Assembly: GCA_947585865.1 (NCBI GenBank)
Contig: CANPXH010000007.1
Span: 31,566-95,565 of the forward strand
Direction of reading: 5' to 3'
From: an uncultured Clostridia bacterium
GTDB lineage: Bacteria > Bacillota > Clostridia > Lachnospirales > CAG-274
DNA length: 64,000 nt
In this document: piece after piece, positions 1-11,552 of the stretch
Position numbering within the stretch: position 1 is the first letter of the stretch
Layout: each line of letters begins with the position of its first letter
Made by a program: the position numbers and the translations under genes
Notes under the pieces: generated by a model
What the model saw: only the letters and a program-made list of their open reading frames with translations
Database searches by the model: none
What the model was told of the DNA's origin: nothing

Positions 1-1
1 A

Positions 2-1702
2 TATAATTACTATATATATGACAATAACGAAAATAAAACCCAGATATACAATGAAAACGAATGCAAACAAACTGCCGATGCTTTTCTTAATAAAATACTC
101 GGCGAAAAATATAGCAGCATAAAATATATGGATTATTATTTGAATTACAATTCATATTCTTATACCTACAATATCGTAAATAACGGTATACCTTTTTCAT
201 CGGACAAAATAAATATAAATGTTAATAAATATACGAATACTGTTATGAATTCAAGTATACCTTATTTTCTTTTTAATATCCAAACGGATAATTTTTCTTC
301 CGCAATAGGAACGGAAAAGGCAAATGAAATTTTAAAAAATAAATTTGATATGGTATATATCACAATATACGACTATGAAAACGAAAAATACAATATCATT
401 CCCGCTTATGCACCGAAATACTACCATATGGATGCCATAACAGGAGAAAAATTCGATAATGATTTCTTTCATTATGACTACGGCACAACAGAAGCGGCAG
501 CTTCCGGAAATGCTAAGGCTATGAGTTCAAAAGATGAGGAATATATAAACCTTACAGAAGCGGAGAAAAATGAAATAAATGATCTTAAATCTATAATTAA
601 GCCTGAATATGCTGTAAATAAACTCAATTCACTTTTCGGCTTAAATATAAATGCATCGGATATAAATTATAACTATTATAAAAATAAAATAGAAAATAAA
701 AATTATTATAATTTAAATATAAATTACAATAAGGATATGGATATATATGCTTCCTTTGATCAAGAAGGAAGACTCATAAGCTTTAATAAATACATGGATT
801 ATGAAAATAATGAAAATGCAGACAGAAAAATTCTTAGGGAAAAGGCTGAAGCTATTATAAAAAGCAACTATCCCTCCCTTGATTTTGCTCTCAGAGATGA
901 AAATAACGAAAGGCCTGTATTTAATTTTGACGTTTTCAGAAACGGTATATTATCCGTAGATGAAGGTATAAGAATAGAATTCAACGGTGATTCCCAGGTA
1001 ATGTATGCCGATTTTAATATTAAAAGCTATATAAATTATCCTCCCGTAAATGCCGCCGTTACAAAGGATGAGGCCTTTAATAAGGCAATGAGCGAATTTC
1101 CTCTTGAAATGTCATATTTTGTCGTTTTTAACAATAGCTCAGGCATATATAATGTATACGATATATATAATATAAACGCTTCATATGCCGTAGACGCAAT
1201 GACGGGAGATATTATAAGCATAGAAAACGGAAGACCAATTTCAAAAAACAATAACAAAATAAATGCATATAAGGACATAAGCGACCAATGGTATGCCGAT
1301 ATGGCCACAAAGCTTCTTTATATGGATTTTCGTTTTGAGGGAGATAATTTTGAAGGTGACAAACCTCTTACATTTGCGGATTTTGAAAAATTTTATTTTA
1401 AGGATAACAATATAAAATATGCTATGGAAAATAAAAACAACTATGACAAATATTCAAAGGATCCCAACAGACCTCTTACACGCTATGAATTTGCTGAAAT
1501 TTTCAGCGATATTTTAGGCTATGGCAAAATAACAGGTCTCGATATTTACAAGCCGCCTTACAATGATATTGAAAATAACGGAAGCGTAGCAATATTAAAG
1601 GGTCTAGGACTTTTGGACAATGCTGACGAATACAACGGAAACAATATTATTACAAGAGCGGAAGCCGCAAATATTGTTTATAAAAACATTATAAACAACT
1701 GA
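2..1702 (+). CDS. YcdB/YcdC-repeat protein with C-terminal SLH modules (5' partial)
   Basis: The frame is open to the left edge, so the start lies outside the window; the first in-frame Met (128) is internal. The visible 567 residues show repeated YcdB/YcdC-like units (peptidase-propeptide-like folds with Tyr/Asn-rich strands and a motif near AVDAMTGDIISIENG) and end in about three weak SLH-type modules (KDISDQWYADMATKLLYMDF, RPLTRYEFAEIFSDILGYG, NNIITRAEAANIVYKNI). SLH modules hold proteins on secondary cell-wall polymers, so a surface protein is inferred. It is transcribed rightwards, against fork movement left of oriC. Its ligand and exact role are unknown. Confidence 0.75.
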   Translation, partial: YNYYIYDNNENKTQIYNENECKQTADAFLNKILGEKYSSIKYMDYYLNYNSYSYTYNIVNNGIPFSSDKININVNKYTNTVMNSSIPYFLFNIQTDNFSSAIGTEKANEILKNKFDMVYITIYDYENEKYNIIPAYAPKYYHMDAITGEKFDNDFFHYDYGTTEAAASGNAKAMSSKDEEYINLTEAEKNEINDLKSIIKPEYAVNKLNSLFGLNINASDINYNYYKNKIENKNYYNLNINYNKDMDIYASFDQEGRLISFNKYMDYENNENADRKILREKAEAIIKSNYPSLDFALRDENNERPVFNFDVFRNGILSVDEGIRIEFNGDSQVMYADFNIKSYINYPPVNAAVTKDEAFNKAMSEFPLEMSYFVVFNNSSGIYNVYDIYNINASYAVDAMTGDIISIENGRPISKNNNKINAYKDISDQWYADMATKLLYMDFRFEGDNFEGDKPLTFADFEKFYFKDNNIKYAMENKNNYDKYSKDPNRPLTRYEFAEIFSDILGYGKITGLDIYKPPYNDIENNGSVAILKGLGLLDNADEYNGNNIITRAEAANIVYKNIINN

Positions 1703-1729
1703 TAAAATCAAGGAGATAACAATTATTTA

Positions 1730-2488
1730 ATGAAAATAACAGACTTTCACGTACATCCTTTTTTAAAACAATCCCAAAACAGTTGTTTTTACAAGGATAT
1801 AATAAACACTACGGAACAATTTAAAAGCGATATCATAAGCTCAGGGATCACCCATATATGCGGTTCCGTCATAGAAAAAGTACAGGACTTTGACTCTATA
1901 CACAAGCTTAATATGACAGCCCTTGAGCTTAAGGAAATGTGGGGAGATTTTTACACTCCCGGCATACACATACATCCCCATTATGTAAAAGAATCTATAG
2001 AAGAGCTTTACTTTATGTATAAAAGGGGAGTAAGGCTTGTGGGAGAGCTTGTTCCTTATTATAATGGCTGGGAAAGCTATTATGATGATAATATGCACCA
2101 AATATATGAGGTAATATCCGAGCTTGGAATGATAATTTCAATACATACGCAGGATAATAAAGGTATAGAAAAGGCTCTTAAAGAATTCCCAAATATAATA
2201 TTTGTAGGAGCTCATCCCCGTGACAAGGAGGATTATGCCGATCATATATACAGACTTAAAAAATATGACAATTATTATATGGATCTGAGCGGAACAGGTT
2301 TATTTCGCTACGGAATGGTAAAAAATACCATAAAGGAAACAGGCAGCAGCAAAATACTTTTCGGTACGGATTACCCAATATGCAATCCAAAAATGTATGT
2401 ACAGGCAGTTCTTTTTGAAAAGATATCACAAAGAGATAAGGAAAATATACTATATAAAAACGCCGAGAGCTTATTAAAAAATTTATAA
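1730..2488 (+). CDS. amidohydrolase-family metal-dependent hydrolase
   Basis: 252 residues. It begins with MKITDFHVHPF, whose HVH pair is the first metal-binding motif of amidohydrolase/TatD-like TIM-barrel hydrolases. Later motifs are IHTQDN (metal His after strand 5), GAHPRDKED, and FGTDYPICNP near residue 210, the usual catalytic Asp motif of the amidohydrolase_2 family. The length is normal for a one-domain member. A ribosome site AAGGAG lies about 12 nt before the ATG, 27 nt after the SLH gene, so the two may be co-transcribed. The substrate cannot be inferred. Confidence 0.8.
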   Translation: MKITDFHVHPFLKQSQNSCFYKDIINTTEQFKSDIISSGITHICGSVIEKVQDFDSIHKLNMTALELKEMWGDFYTPGIHIHPHYVKESIEELYFMYKRGVRLVGELVPYYNGWESYYDDNMHQIYEVISELGMIISIHTQDNKGIEKALKEFPNIIFVGAHPRDKEDYADHIYRLKKYDNYYMDLSGTGLFRYGMVKNTIKETGSSKILFGTDYPICNPKMYVQAVLFEKISQRDKENILYKNAESLLKNL

Positions 2489-2526
2489 AATTTTATAAAA
2501 TAATTGTAGAATTATTCCTTTTATTA

Positions 2527-2535
2527 TGGTATAAT
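2527..2535 (+). promoter_or_regulatory. extended -10 of the probable dnaA promoter
   Basis: TGG-TATAAT (TG at 2527-2528, hexamer 2530-2535) is an extended -10 element. The -35 is weak (TTGTAG 2504-2509, spacing 20). It lies upstream of the DnaA boxes that precede dnaA, so autoregulation by DnaA is plausible. Confidence 0.5.
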
Positions 2536-2569
2536 ATTTAAGGTTGTATATCCAAAAAATAAGCCAATT

Positions 2570-2670
2570 TTATTAACATTTTGTTGATAAGTATGTGTAT
2601 ATCCTGTTATTTATTCACAAAATTTCTTTATTTTACTTTAAAATCCATACTTATCCACAATTGTTAATAA
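2570..2670. other. oriC part 1: DnaA-box cluster upstream of dnaA
   Basis: Five DnaA-box-like 9-mers: TTATTAACA 2570-2578, TTATCAACA on the minus strand 2582-2590, TTATTCACA 2611-2619, the perfect consensus TTATCCACA 2651-2659, and TTATTAACA on the minus strand 2662-2670. Together with the cluster after dnaA this makes a bipartite origin as in other Firmicutes. The surrounding DNA is very AT-rich. Confidence 0.75.
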
Positions 2671-2726
2671 GTCCAAAATATATACAATTTTTATATATAA
2701 TAATAATGCGAAAGGAATAAAATTTT

Positions 2727-4061
2727 ATGATGACAGCTAAGCAATATTGGCAGAAGGCTCTTGAGATAATAATGACCGAATTAAATGATGTGACATATAC
2801 CACATTTATAATACCTATAGAGCCTGTAAGCTATACCGACAATATGTTCATATGTACATTGAGCATAAATATAAGAGCCTATAAAGATATGATAAAAAAA
2901 TATTCTTCCACCATAGACAAGGCTCTTACTCAAGTTTTCGGCAAAAAGATGAGGTTTGTTATAGATTCCGATCTTGAAGAGGAAGAAAAGGAAAATGAAG
3001 GAAACATAACTCCCTTTAAAAAATCAAGGGTAAGGGAAAACGGACTTATAGATAACTATCGTTTTTCAAATTTCATAGTAGGTCCTTCCAACAATATAGC
3101 TCATGCAGCGGCTGTGGCTGTGGCCGACAATCCCGGTGAAGACGATACATACAATCCTCTTTTTCTATACGGAGGAGTAGGTCTCGGAAAGACACACCTT
3201 ATACACGCCATAGGCAATCACATATGTGAATATAATCCAAATGCAAACATACTTTATGTCTCCTGCGAAAAATTTACAAATGAGCTTATAGAGGCTATAA
3301 AGTACAAAAAAACATTGGAATTCAAGGAAAAATACAGAAATCTTGACGTTCTTTTAATAGACGACGTTCAGTTTCTTTCCGGCAAAGAAGGCGCTCAGGA
3401 AGAATTTTTCCATACGTTCAATTCCCTTGTGGATGACAAAAAGCAGATAGTTATGTGTTCGGACAGAAAACCCTCCGAAATACAAACTCTTACCGACAGA
3501 CTTGTTTCACGTATGTCAAAAGGACTTATATTCGATATTAAATTTCCCGACTTTGAGACCAGAACAGCCATACTTGAAAAAAAGGCTGAAAGCAAAAACA
3601 TATCCATACCAAAGGACATACTTCAATACATAGCTTATTCCATAACATCCAATATAAGAGAAATGGAAGGAGCCCTTAATAAAATAATAATGTATGCCCG
3701 TTTCAACAACAGGATAATAGACATGGAGCTGGCTGAAGAGGTCATAAAGGAAACCATAAAAACAAACAAGAACAATATAACCGTAGAATACATACAGCAG
3801 ACTGTGGCGGATTTTTACAAGGTAACCGTGGAAGAGCTGGTATCCAAAAGAAGAACACAGCCTCTCACCACATACAGACATATAGCGATGTATCTTTGCA
3901 GGAAATTTTTGGAGGACAGTCTTGAAGTGGTCGGTTACAAATTCGGAAAAAGAGACCATTCAACAGTTATGAACGGCTGTGACAGAATAAGCGCCCTTAT
4001 AGAAGTAAATGAAGAAAGGGCAGGGGAGATAGCCGCTATAGAAAAAAGGATAACAGGCTAA
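2727..4061 (+). CDS. dnaA: chromosomal replication initiator protein DnaA
   Basis: 444 residues, the normal length for Firmicutes. Domain order is an N-terminal oligomerisation domain (1-85), an acidic linker (LEEEEKENEG), the AAA+ domain with Walker A GGVGLGKTHL and Walker B VLLIDDVQF, and a C-terminal helix-turn-helix with the DnaA signature DHSTVMNGCDRI that reads DnaA boxes. Two ATGs are adjacent (2727, 2730); AAAGGA at 2711 fits either. DnaA boxes lie on both sides of the gene, which supports both origin function and autoregulation. Confidence 0.97.
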   Translation: MMTAKQYWQKALEIIMTELNDVTYTTFIIPIEPVSYTDNMFICTLSINIRAYKDMIKKYSSTIDKALTQVFGKKMRFVIDSDLEEEEKENEGNITPFKKSRVRENGLIDNYRFSNFIVGPSNNIAHAAAVAVADNPGEDDTYNPLFLYGGVGLGKTHLIHAIGNHICEYNPNANILYVSCEKFTNELIEAIKYKKTLEFKEKYRNLDVLLIDDVQFLSGKEGAQEEFFHTFNSLVDDKKQIVMCSDRKPSEIQTLTDRLVSRMSKGLIFDIKFPDFETRTAILEKKAESKNISIPKDILQYIAYSITSNIREMEGALNKIIMYARFNNRIIDMELAEEVIKETIKTNKNNITVEYIQQTVADFYKVTVEELVSKRRTQPLTTYRHIAMYLCRKFLEDSLEVVGYKFGKRDHSTVMNGCDRISALIEVNEERAGEIAAIEKRITG

Positions 4062-4270
4062 CTTATATGTTGATAAGTTGATAATTATATGTTGATATAT
4101 GTAAATAAATTCCTCTTCCAAATTTTACCATGTTGATATATGTTTATATTTACATATTTATAAACAGCTTTACAACATATGATGTGAATAATTTTTATCT
4201 TTATTTATAAGGCTTAAGCTTACTTATATACTTTATCCCCACCGCCTACTACAACTACTACTATTTATAT
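4062..4270. other. oriC part 2: DnaA boxes and DnaA-trio unwinding element
   Basis: DnaA-box-like sites on the minus strand: TTATCAACA 4068-4076 and one-mismatch copies at 4076-4084, 4090-4098 and 4131-4139. The right end carries TTATCCCCA (4233-4241), a short GC block (4242-4246), then a triplet run TAC-TAC-AAC-TAC-TAC-TAT (4247-4264) that passes into AT-rich DNA. Box, GC block, trios and AT tract match the basal unwinding element known from Bacillus subtilis, so initial melting is placed between dnaA and dnaN. Confidence 0.8.
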
Positions 4271-4303
4271 TATTATATCATATATATAAAGGAGATCTGA
4301 AAG

Positions 4304-5416
4304 ATGCGTATAGAATGCAACAAACAAAATTTGATAAATGCCATTAACACAGTTTCAAAGGCAGTCACTTCAAGATCCACACTGGATATATTGAGCTGCA
4401 TACTTCTTATAGCGGACAGAAAAGGCTTCAGACTTATAGCCAACGATCTTAAGCTGAGCATAGAAACATCAGAAATAGAATCTGAATTATATGAAAAGGG
4501 TGCAGTAGCCTTAGATGCAAGAATATTTTCGGAAATAATAAGAAAGCTTCCTACAGATTATGTTACAATAAAAGTAGATGAAAAATACAGATGTGAAATA
4601 TCATCGGGAAAATCCAAGTTTAACATAAACGGAAACGATCCTCAACAATTCCCTATGCCGGAAGAGCTTAAAAATAATTCAGTTTCAATAGAGATAGGCT
4701 CATTTAATTTTAAAAATATGATAAAAAAGACTATTTTCTCCATATCTACAGAGGAAAACAGACCTATACTCAGAGGTGAACAGATAAAGTTTGACGAGGG
4801 TTATATAAATATAGCGGCAATAGACGGATGCAGAGTAAGCTGGAGAAGGAAAAAGGTGGACTATAACGAATATAATGAATTCGTAGTTCCGGGAAAGGCT
4901 CTTAATGAACTTTGCAGGCTTCTTCCCGATGATGATGGCATACCCTTGAAAATAACCTTTTCTTCAATGCACGCCATGTTTGAACTGGAGCAGTGTAAAA
5001 TCGTTTCAAGACTGTTAGACGGAGATTTCCTAAGCTATGAAAATCTTTTCAATTCTTCTTCATCACTTGAGCTTACCGTAAATACATCCGATCTTTTAAA
5101 TGCTCTTGAACGCTCAATTATAGTGTCCGATGATACAAGAAAAACAGATATAAAGCTTACAATAAAAAATAATTTTATAAATATAATATCCTCTTCTTCT
5201 ATGGGAAAAACGGAAGAGGATGTACCGGTGAATATAGAAAAGGGAGAAGAAATAGTTATAAACTTCAATGCAAGATTTTTGATAGACGTAATGTCTGCCT
5301 GTGAAGAGGAATATGTAAAGATATGCTTCAACACAAATAAGTCACCTTGTATAATAAAGGGAGTTGCCAACAATGATTATCAATATCTTGTTCTTCCCGT
5401 AAATCCGAGAGGCTGA
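4304..5416 (+). CDS. dnaN: DNA polymerase III beta subunit (sliding clamp)
   Basis: 370 residues in the three-part DNA clamp fold. It begins MRIECNKQNLINAINTVSKAV, typical of the clamp N-terminus, and ends in the conserved strand YQYLVLPVNPRG (compare the usual LVMPMR end). The homodimer rings DNA and tethers polymerase III and repair proteins. The ribosome site AAAGGAG (about 4287) is well spaced. The gene follows dnaA across the origin and is followed after 4 nt by the S4-domain gene, so dnaN, the S4 gene and recF form one operon. Confidence 0.96.
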   Translation: MRIECNKQNLINAINTVSKAVTSRSTLDILSCILLIADRKGFRLIANDLKLSIETSEIESELYEKGAVALDARIFSEIIRKLPTDYVTIKVDEKYRCEISSGKSKFNINGNDPQQFPMPEELKNNSVSIEIGSFNFKNMIKKTIFSISTEENRPILRGEQIKFDEGYINIAAIDGCRVSWRRKKVDYNEYNEFVVPGKALNELCRLLPDDDGIPLKITFSSMHAMFELEQCKIVSRLLDGDFLSYENLFNSSSSLELTVNTSDLLNALERSIIVSDDTRKTDIKLTIKNNFINIISSSSMGKTEEDVPVNIEKGEEIVINFNARFLIDVMSACEEEYVKICFNTNKSPCIIKGVANNDYQYLVLPVNPRG

Positions 5417-5420
5417 TGCT

Positions 5421-5663
5421 ATGGAAAAAATATATATAAATACAGAGTACATAAAGCTCCAGCAGGCGCTTAAGCTTGCCAATATAGTTTCACAGGGATC
5501 TGATGCAAAGATGATAATAAAAGAAGGCTTTGTATATGTAAATGACGAAAAGTGTACTATGAGAGGAAAAAAGCTGAGAAACAGCGATGTTGTTAAAATA
5601 AAAGGCGAATTGTTTGAAAAAGATGAAGATACAGAGTTTATGATATGTGATCATGATAATTAA
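5421..5663 (+). CDS. yaaA: S4-domain RNA-binding protein, YaaA type
   Basis: 80 residues, the standard size of the S4-like protein encoded between dnaN and recF in many Firmicutes. The S4 motif LKLANIVSQGSDAKMIIKEG followed by VYVNDEKCTMRGKKLR is clear. S4 domains bind structured RNA; a role with ribosomes is inferred. The gene lies 4 nt after dnaN and overlaps the start of recF, which points to translational coupling. Confidence 0.9.
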   Translation: MEKIYINTEYIKLQQALKLANIVSQGSDAKMIIKEGFVYVNDEKCTMRGKKLRNSDVVKIKGELFEKDEDTEFMICDHDN

Positions 5664-6723
5664 AAGCTTACACCTTATAAATTACAGAAATATAGAAAAT
5701 TTGGATATAGAATTCGACCAGGGTATAAATATACTTTACGGCAATAATGCCCAGGGCAAAACAAATATATTGGAGTCTATATATATGTGTGCGGCAGGAA
5801 GAAGTCTGAGGACACATATATCAAAGGAATTGATAAAATTCGGCAAGGATTCCGCCCATATTCAGCTTATAGTGAGCAAAGGTGTTTTTAAGGACAAAAT
5901 AAATATACATATAAGAAAAAACAACAAAAAGGGAATAGCCGTAAATAACGTTCATGTTAAAAATATAAACGATCTTTTCGGTACGGTTAATATAATATTG
6001 TTTTCACCGGAGGACCTTATGCTTGTGAAGGAAGGACCTTCCGGCAGAAGACGTTATATGGATATGGAACTTTGTCAGATAAACAGACTTTATGCCGATG
6101 ATCTCAGCAGATACTACAGGCTCCTTAGGGAGAGAAACACTCTTTTGAAGGATGAAAAAGCCGATGATGTTACCCTTGATGTGTATGACGAACAGCTTGT
6201 GAGATACGGCATAAGAATAATGGATGAAAGGCAAAAGTTCATAAATGAAATAAATTTAAAGGCAGATTTAATACACAGAGATATCACCAAGGGAAAAGAA
6301 GAGCTTGAAATTAAATATATACCCGATGTAAGCTCGGACAAGTACGGCAAAAAAATGCTTGAGAGCAGAGAAAGGGATATTTTGTACAAGTCTACGAATG
6401 TAGGCATACATAGAGACGATATGTCCTTTAACATAAACGGATACAACGGAAGGGAATACGGTTCACAGGGCCAGCAAAGGACAATATGTATATCTCTTAA
6501 GCTGGCGGAGGTCGAATTTGTAAAGGAAAAAATAGGATATTCTCCCATACTTCTTCTTGACGACGTATTGTCCGAGCTTGACAGGAGCAGGCAGATGTAT
6601 ATATTAAATTCCATAAAGGATATACAGACTATAATAACTTCCACAGGCATAGACGATATAGCGGACAATATAGGAAAAAGAGCAAATATAATGTATGTGG
6701 AAAATGGAGATATAAAAAAATAA
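5653..6723 (+). CDS. recF: DNA replication and repair protein RecF
   Basis: 356 residues. Walker A is YGNNAQGKTN (about residues 30-39), the ABC-type signature is GSQGQQRTICISLKLAEV and Walker B is PILLLDDVLSELD, the layout of RecF, an SMC-like ATPase that helps load RecA at gaps. I choose ATG 5653 (MIIKSLHLINYRN), which aligns with the usual RecF start; a GTG two codons upstream (5647) is also possible. It overlaps yaaA by 11 nt. RemB, often found between recF and gyrB, is absent here. Confidence 0.95.
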   Translation: MIIKSLHLINYRNIENLDIEFDQGINILYGNNAQGKTNILESIYMCAAGRSLRTHISKELIKFGKDSAHIQLIVSKGVFKDKINIHIRKNNKKGIAVNNVHVKNINDLFGTVNIILFSPEDLMLVKEGPSGRRRYMDMELCQINRLYADDLSRYYRLLRERNTLLKDEKADDVTLDVYDEQLVRYGIRIMDERQKFINEINLKADLIHRDITKGKEELEIKYIPDVSSDKYGKKMLESRERDILYKSTNVGIHRDDMSFNINGYNGREYGSQGQQRTICISLKLAEVEFVKEKIGYSPILLLDDVLSELDRSRQMYILNSIKDIQTIITSTGIDDIADNIGKRANIMYVENGDIKK

Positions 6724-6825
6724 TATATTTTATAAATTTTATTTATTAATATATAAATGTATCAAAAATAAAAGCTATATAAAACAACAAAAACACAAAA
6801 ACCTCTTTTATTTTCTTTTAATTTG

Positions 6826-6834
6826 TGTTATAAT
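6826..6834 (+). promoter_or_regulatory. gyrB promoter, extended -10
   Basis: TGT followed by TATAAT (6829-6834) is an extended -10; the -35 region (around 6806-6811, TTTTAT) is poor, as is usual for extended -10 promoters. It is the best promoter in the 175-bp gap between recF and gyrB and would leave a leader of about 58 nt. Confidence 0.6.
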
Positions 6835-6874
6835 GGTTTTATTAATGGTAATGTATACCTGTACGTTGATATGA

Positions 6875-8848
<1,974 letters not shown>

Positions 8849-8860
8849 GAGGTAATAACA

Positions 8861-11359
8861 ATGGATGAAAACAGACAATTTGACAAAATAGTCACTGCGG
8901 AGATATCCGAGACTATGAAAAGTTCATATATAGATTATGCCATGAGCGTTATTGTTGCAAGAGCGCTGCCCGATGTAAGAGACGGTCTTAAACCCGTTCA
9001 CAGAAGGATACTTTATTCTATGAATGAAATGGGCCTTGAGCCGAACAAGGCTCATAAAAAATGCGCCCGTATCGTCGGCGATACCATGGGTAAATATCAT
9101 CCTCACGGAGATGCTGCCATATATGATGCTCTTGTAAGGCTGGCACAGGATTTCTCTATGAGATATCCGCTTGTAGACGGTCACGGCAATTTCGGTTCCA
9201 TAGACGGATATCAAGCTGCCGCTCCCAGATATACAGAAGCAAGGCTTTCAAGAATATCTCTTGAGATGCTTGCGGATATAGATAAAAATACAGTTGATTT
9301 CCAGCCTAACTACGACGGAGATTTTATGGAGCCTGTGGTGCTTCCTTCAAGGATACCCAACCTTCTTGTAAACGGCTCCAGCGGTATTGCCGTAGGTATG
9401 GCAACTAATATACCTCCTCATAATCTTTCAGAGGTAATAGACGGTATAGTAAAGATAATAGACAATAAAATACAGGAAAACAGAGAAACCGATATAGATG
9501 AGATAGTAAATATAATAAAAGGCCCCGATTTTCCTACAGGCGGAAATATACTCGGCAAAAGCGGTATATTCAATGCCTACAGAACAGGCAAGGGTAAAAT
9601 AAAGGTAAGAGCCGAAGCAAATATAGAAACTCTGCCTAACGGAAGAGAACAGATAGTCATTACGGAAATACCTTATCAGGTAAACAAATCCCGTATGATA
9701 ACAGGTATAGCCGACCTTGTCAAGGAAAAGAGGATAGAAGGCATATCCGGCATACAGGACAATACCAATGACAGAAACGGTGTCCATATAGTAATAGAGG
9801 TAAAAAAGGATGCCTCCGCCGAGATAGTTCTTAATCAGCTTTTCAAATATTCACAGCTTCAGGAATCCATAAGCATAAATTTCCTTGTGATAGTAAAGGG
9901 CGTGCCAAGGATACTGAACATAAAGCAAATACTTGAAAACTATATAGAGTTCCAGGAAGACGTTATAACAAGACGTACCAAATTCGATCTTGACAAGGCT
10001 TTGAAGAGACTTCATATTTTGGAAGGATTTTTAAAGGCTCTCGACAATATAGATGAGGTAATAAATATACTGAGAGGTTCCGTTACCACAAATGAGGCTA
10101 AAGAAAAGCTTATTGATCGCTTCGGCTTTACTCCCGAGCAGGTAAATGCCATATGCGAAATGCGTTTCAGGTCTCTTGTAGGCATGGAGAGAGAAAAGCT
10201 CTTAAACGAATTCAACGAGCTTACGGCCTTTGCCGAGGAAATGAGAGCTATACTTGCCGATGAGAACAAGCTCTATGAGGTAATAAAAAATGAAATACTT
10301 GAGATAAAGAGAAAATACGGTGACGAGAGAAAGACAAGGATAATACAGGATATGGGAGAAATAGACATGGAGGATATAATAGCCGATGATATGTCTGTTA
10401 TAACCATGTCTCATCTCAATTATATAAAGAGGATATCCCTTGACAATTACAAGAGCCAGAACAGAGGCGGCAAGGGTATCATAGGTATGCAGACAAGAGA
10501 TGAGGATTTTGTACAAAAGCTTTTCTTAAGCTCCAACCACAGCTATATACTCTTCTTCACAAGCAAGGGCAAGGTATACAGAATAAAGACTTGGGAGATA
10601 CCGGAAGCGGGAAGAAATGCAAAAGGTACCCCTATCATAAATGTTATACAGCTTGACGAAGGAGAAAAAATAAACGCCGTCATACCTATAAAAGAATTCG
10701 GCATAGACCAATATCTTATGATGATAACAAAGCATGGCGTCATAAAGAAAACTATGGCTCAGGCATTTAACAACATAAGAAAAGGCGGACTTATAGCAGT
10801 GGGTCTCAAGGAAGAAGACGAGCTTATATCTGTTTTCCTTACAAACGGAGACAATGAGGTATTAGCCGCCACTCACAAGGGTATGGCTATAAGGTTCAGC
10901 GAAAATGACGTAAGAGCCATGGGCAGGACTGCCGCCGGTGTCAAAGCTATAAAGCTGGATGAAGATGACTTTGTAATAGGTGCGGAAATAGTCGATGCCG
11001 ATCACAAGGTGCTCATAGTCAGCGAAAAGGGCTTCGGCAAGTGTACCGAAATAAATAATTTCAGAATACAGTCCAGAGGCGGCAAGGGTCTCAAGGCATA
11101 TAAGATAACCGAAAAGACAGGAAATATAATAGGTCTTGCCATGGTAAAGGATACCGAAGAACTTATTATGGTAACAAGCGAAGGCATAGTTATCAGAATA
11201 AGGATAAAGGATATCTCTACGGTAGGCCGTGTAGCTCAGGGCGTCAAGCTCATAAACCTTGACGAGGGCGTTACCGTTATGAGCATGGACAAAATAACCG
11301 AAGATAACGTATACGAAGTATCCTCAGAAACGGAAGAAACAGAGGAAACTGAGGAATAA
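8861..11359 (+). CDS. gyrA: DNA gyrase subunit A
   Basis: 832 residues. The N-terminal breakage-reunion domain has catalytic Tyr124 in [10 protein letters not shown], and the C-terminal beta-pinwheel has the GyrA box QNRGGKG plus further blades ([24 protein letters not shown]). The tail is acidic ([12 protein letters not shown]). The quinolone region reads [17 protein letters not shown]: the residue equal to E. coli Ser83 is Ala85, while Asp87 is kept as Asp89. It is co-transcribed with gyrB and ends at a strong terminator. Confidence 0.97.
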   Translation: MDENRQFDKIVTAEISETMKSSYIDYAMSVIVARALPDVRDGLKPVHRRILYSMNEMGLEPNKAHKKCARIVGDTMGKYHPHGDAAIYDALVRLAQDFSMRYPLVDGHGNFGSIDGYQAAAPRYTEARLSRISLEMLADIDKNTVDFQPNYDGDFMEPVVLPSRIPNLLVNGSSGIAVGMATNIPPHNLSEVIDGIVKIIDNKIQENRETDIDEIVNIIKGPDFPTGGNILGKSGIFNAYRTGKGKIKVRAEANIETLPNGREQIVITEIPYQVNKSRMITGIADLVKEKRIEGISGIQDNTNDRNGVHIVIEVKKDASAEIVLNQLFKYSQLQESISINFLVIVKGVPRILNIKQILENYIEFQEDVITRRTKFDLDKALKRLHILEGFLKALDNIDEVINILRGSVTTNEAKEKLIDRFGFTPEQVNAICEMRFRSLVGMEREKLLNEFNELTAFAEEMRAILADENKLYEVIKNEILEIKRKYGDERKTRIIQDMGEIDMEDIIADDMSVITMSHLNYIKRISLDNYKSQNRGGKGIIGMQTRDEDFVQKLFLSSNHSYILFFTSKGKVYRIKTWEIPEAGRNAKGTPIINVIQLDEGEKINAVIPIKEFGIDQYLMMITKHGVIKKTMAQAFNNIRKGGLIAVGLKEEDELISVFLTNGDNEVLAATHKGMAIRFSENDVRAMGRTAAGVKAIKLDEDDFVIGAEIVDADHKVLIVSEKGFGKCTEINNFRIQSRGGKGLKAYKITEKTGNIIGLAMVKDTEELIMVTSEGIVIRIRIKDISTVGRVAQGVKLINLDEGVTVMSMDKITEDNVYEVSSETEETEETEE

Positions 11360-11386
11360 AAACTGCTGCCTGTGCGGCAGTTTTTT
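11358..11386 (+). terminator. intrinsic terminator after gyrA
   Basis: An 11-bp stem (AAAACTGCTGC / GCGGCAGTTTT, one G-T pair), loop CTGT, followed by a run of T. It starts inside the gyrA stop codon. Confidence 0.92.
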
Positions 11387-11475
11387 ATATTGTTGTATAC
11401 ATACTTTTTATATTATATAATGGCATAAAAATATAAAAACAGCCTGTAAAATATCCATATAAAAAATATAAACAG

Positions 11476-11504
11476 TTGAAGTAGCGGAGAAAATATAGTA
11501 TAAT
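11476..11504 (+). promoter_or_regulatory. asnB promoter
   Basis: TTGAAG (11476-11481), 17-bp spacer, TATAAT (11499-11504): a good vegetative-sigma promoter 49 bp before the asnB start. No T-box or other leader structure was seen. Confidence 0.75.
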
Positions 11505-11552
11505 AATATAAATGGTCAAAAATAAGAACCTTTTTAAAGGAGAATGATATAT

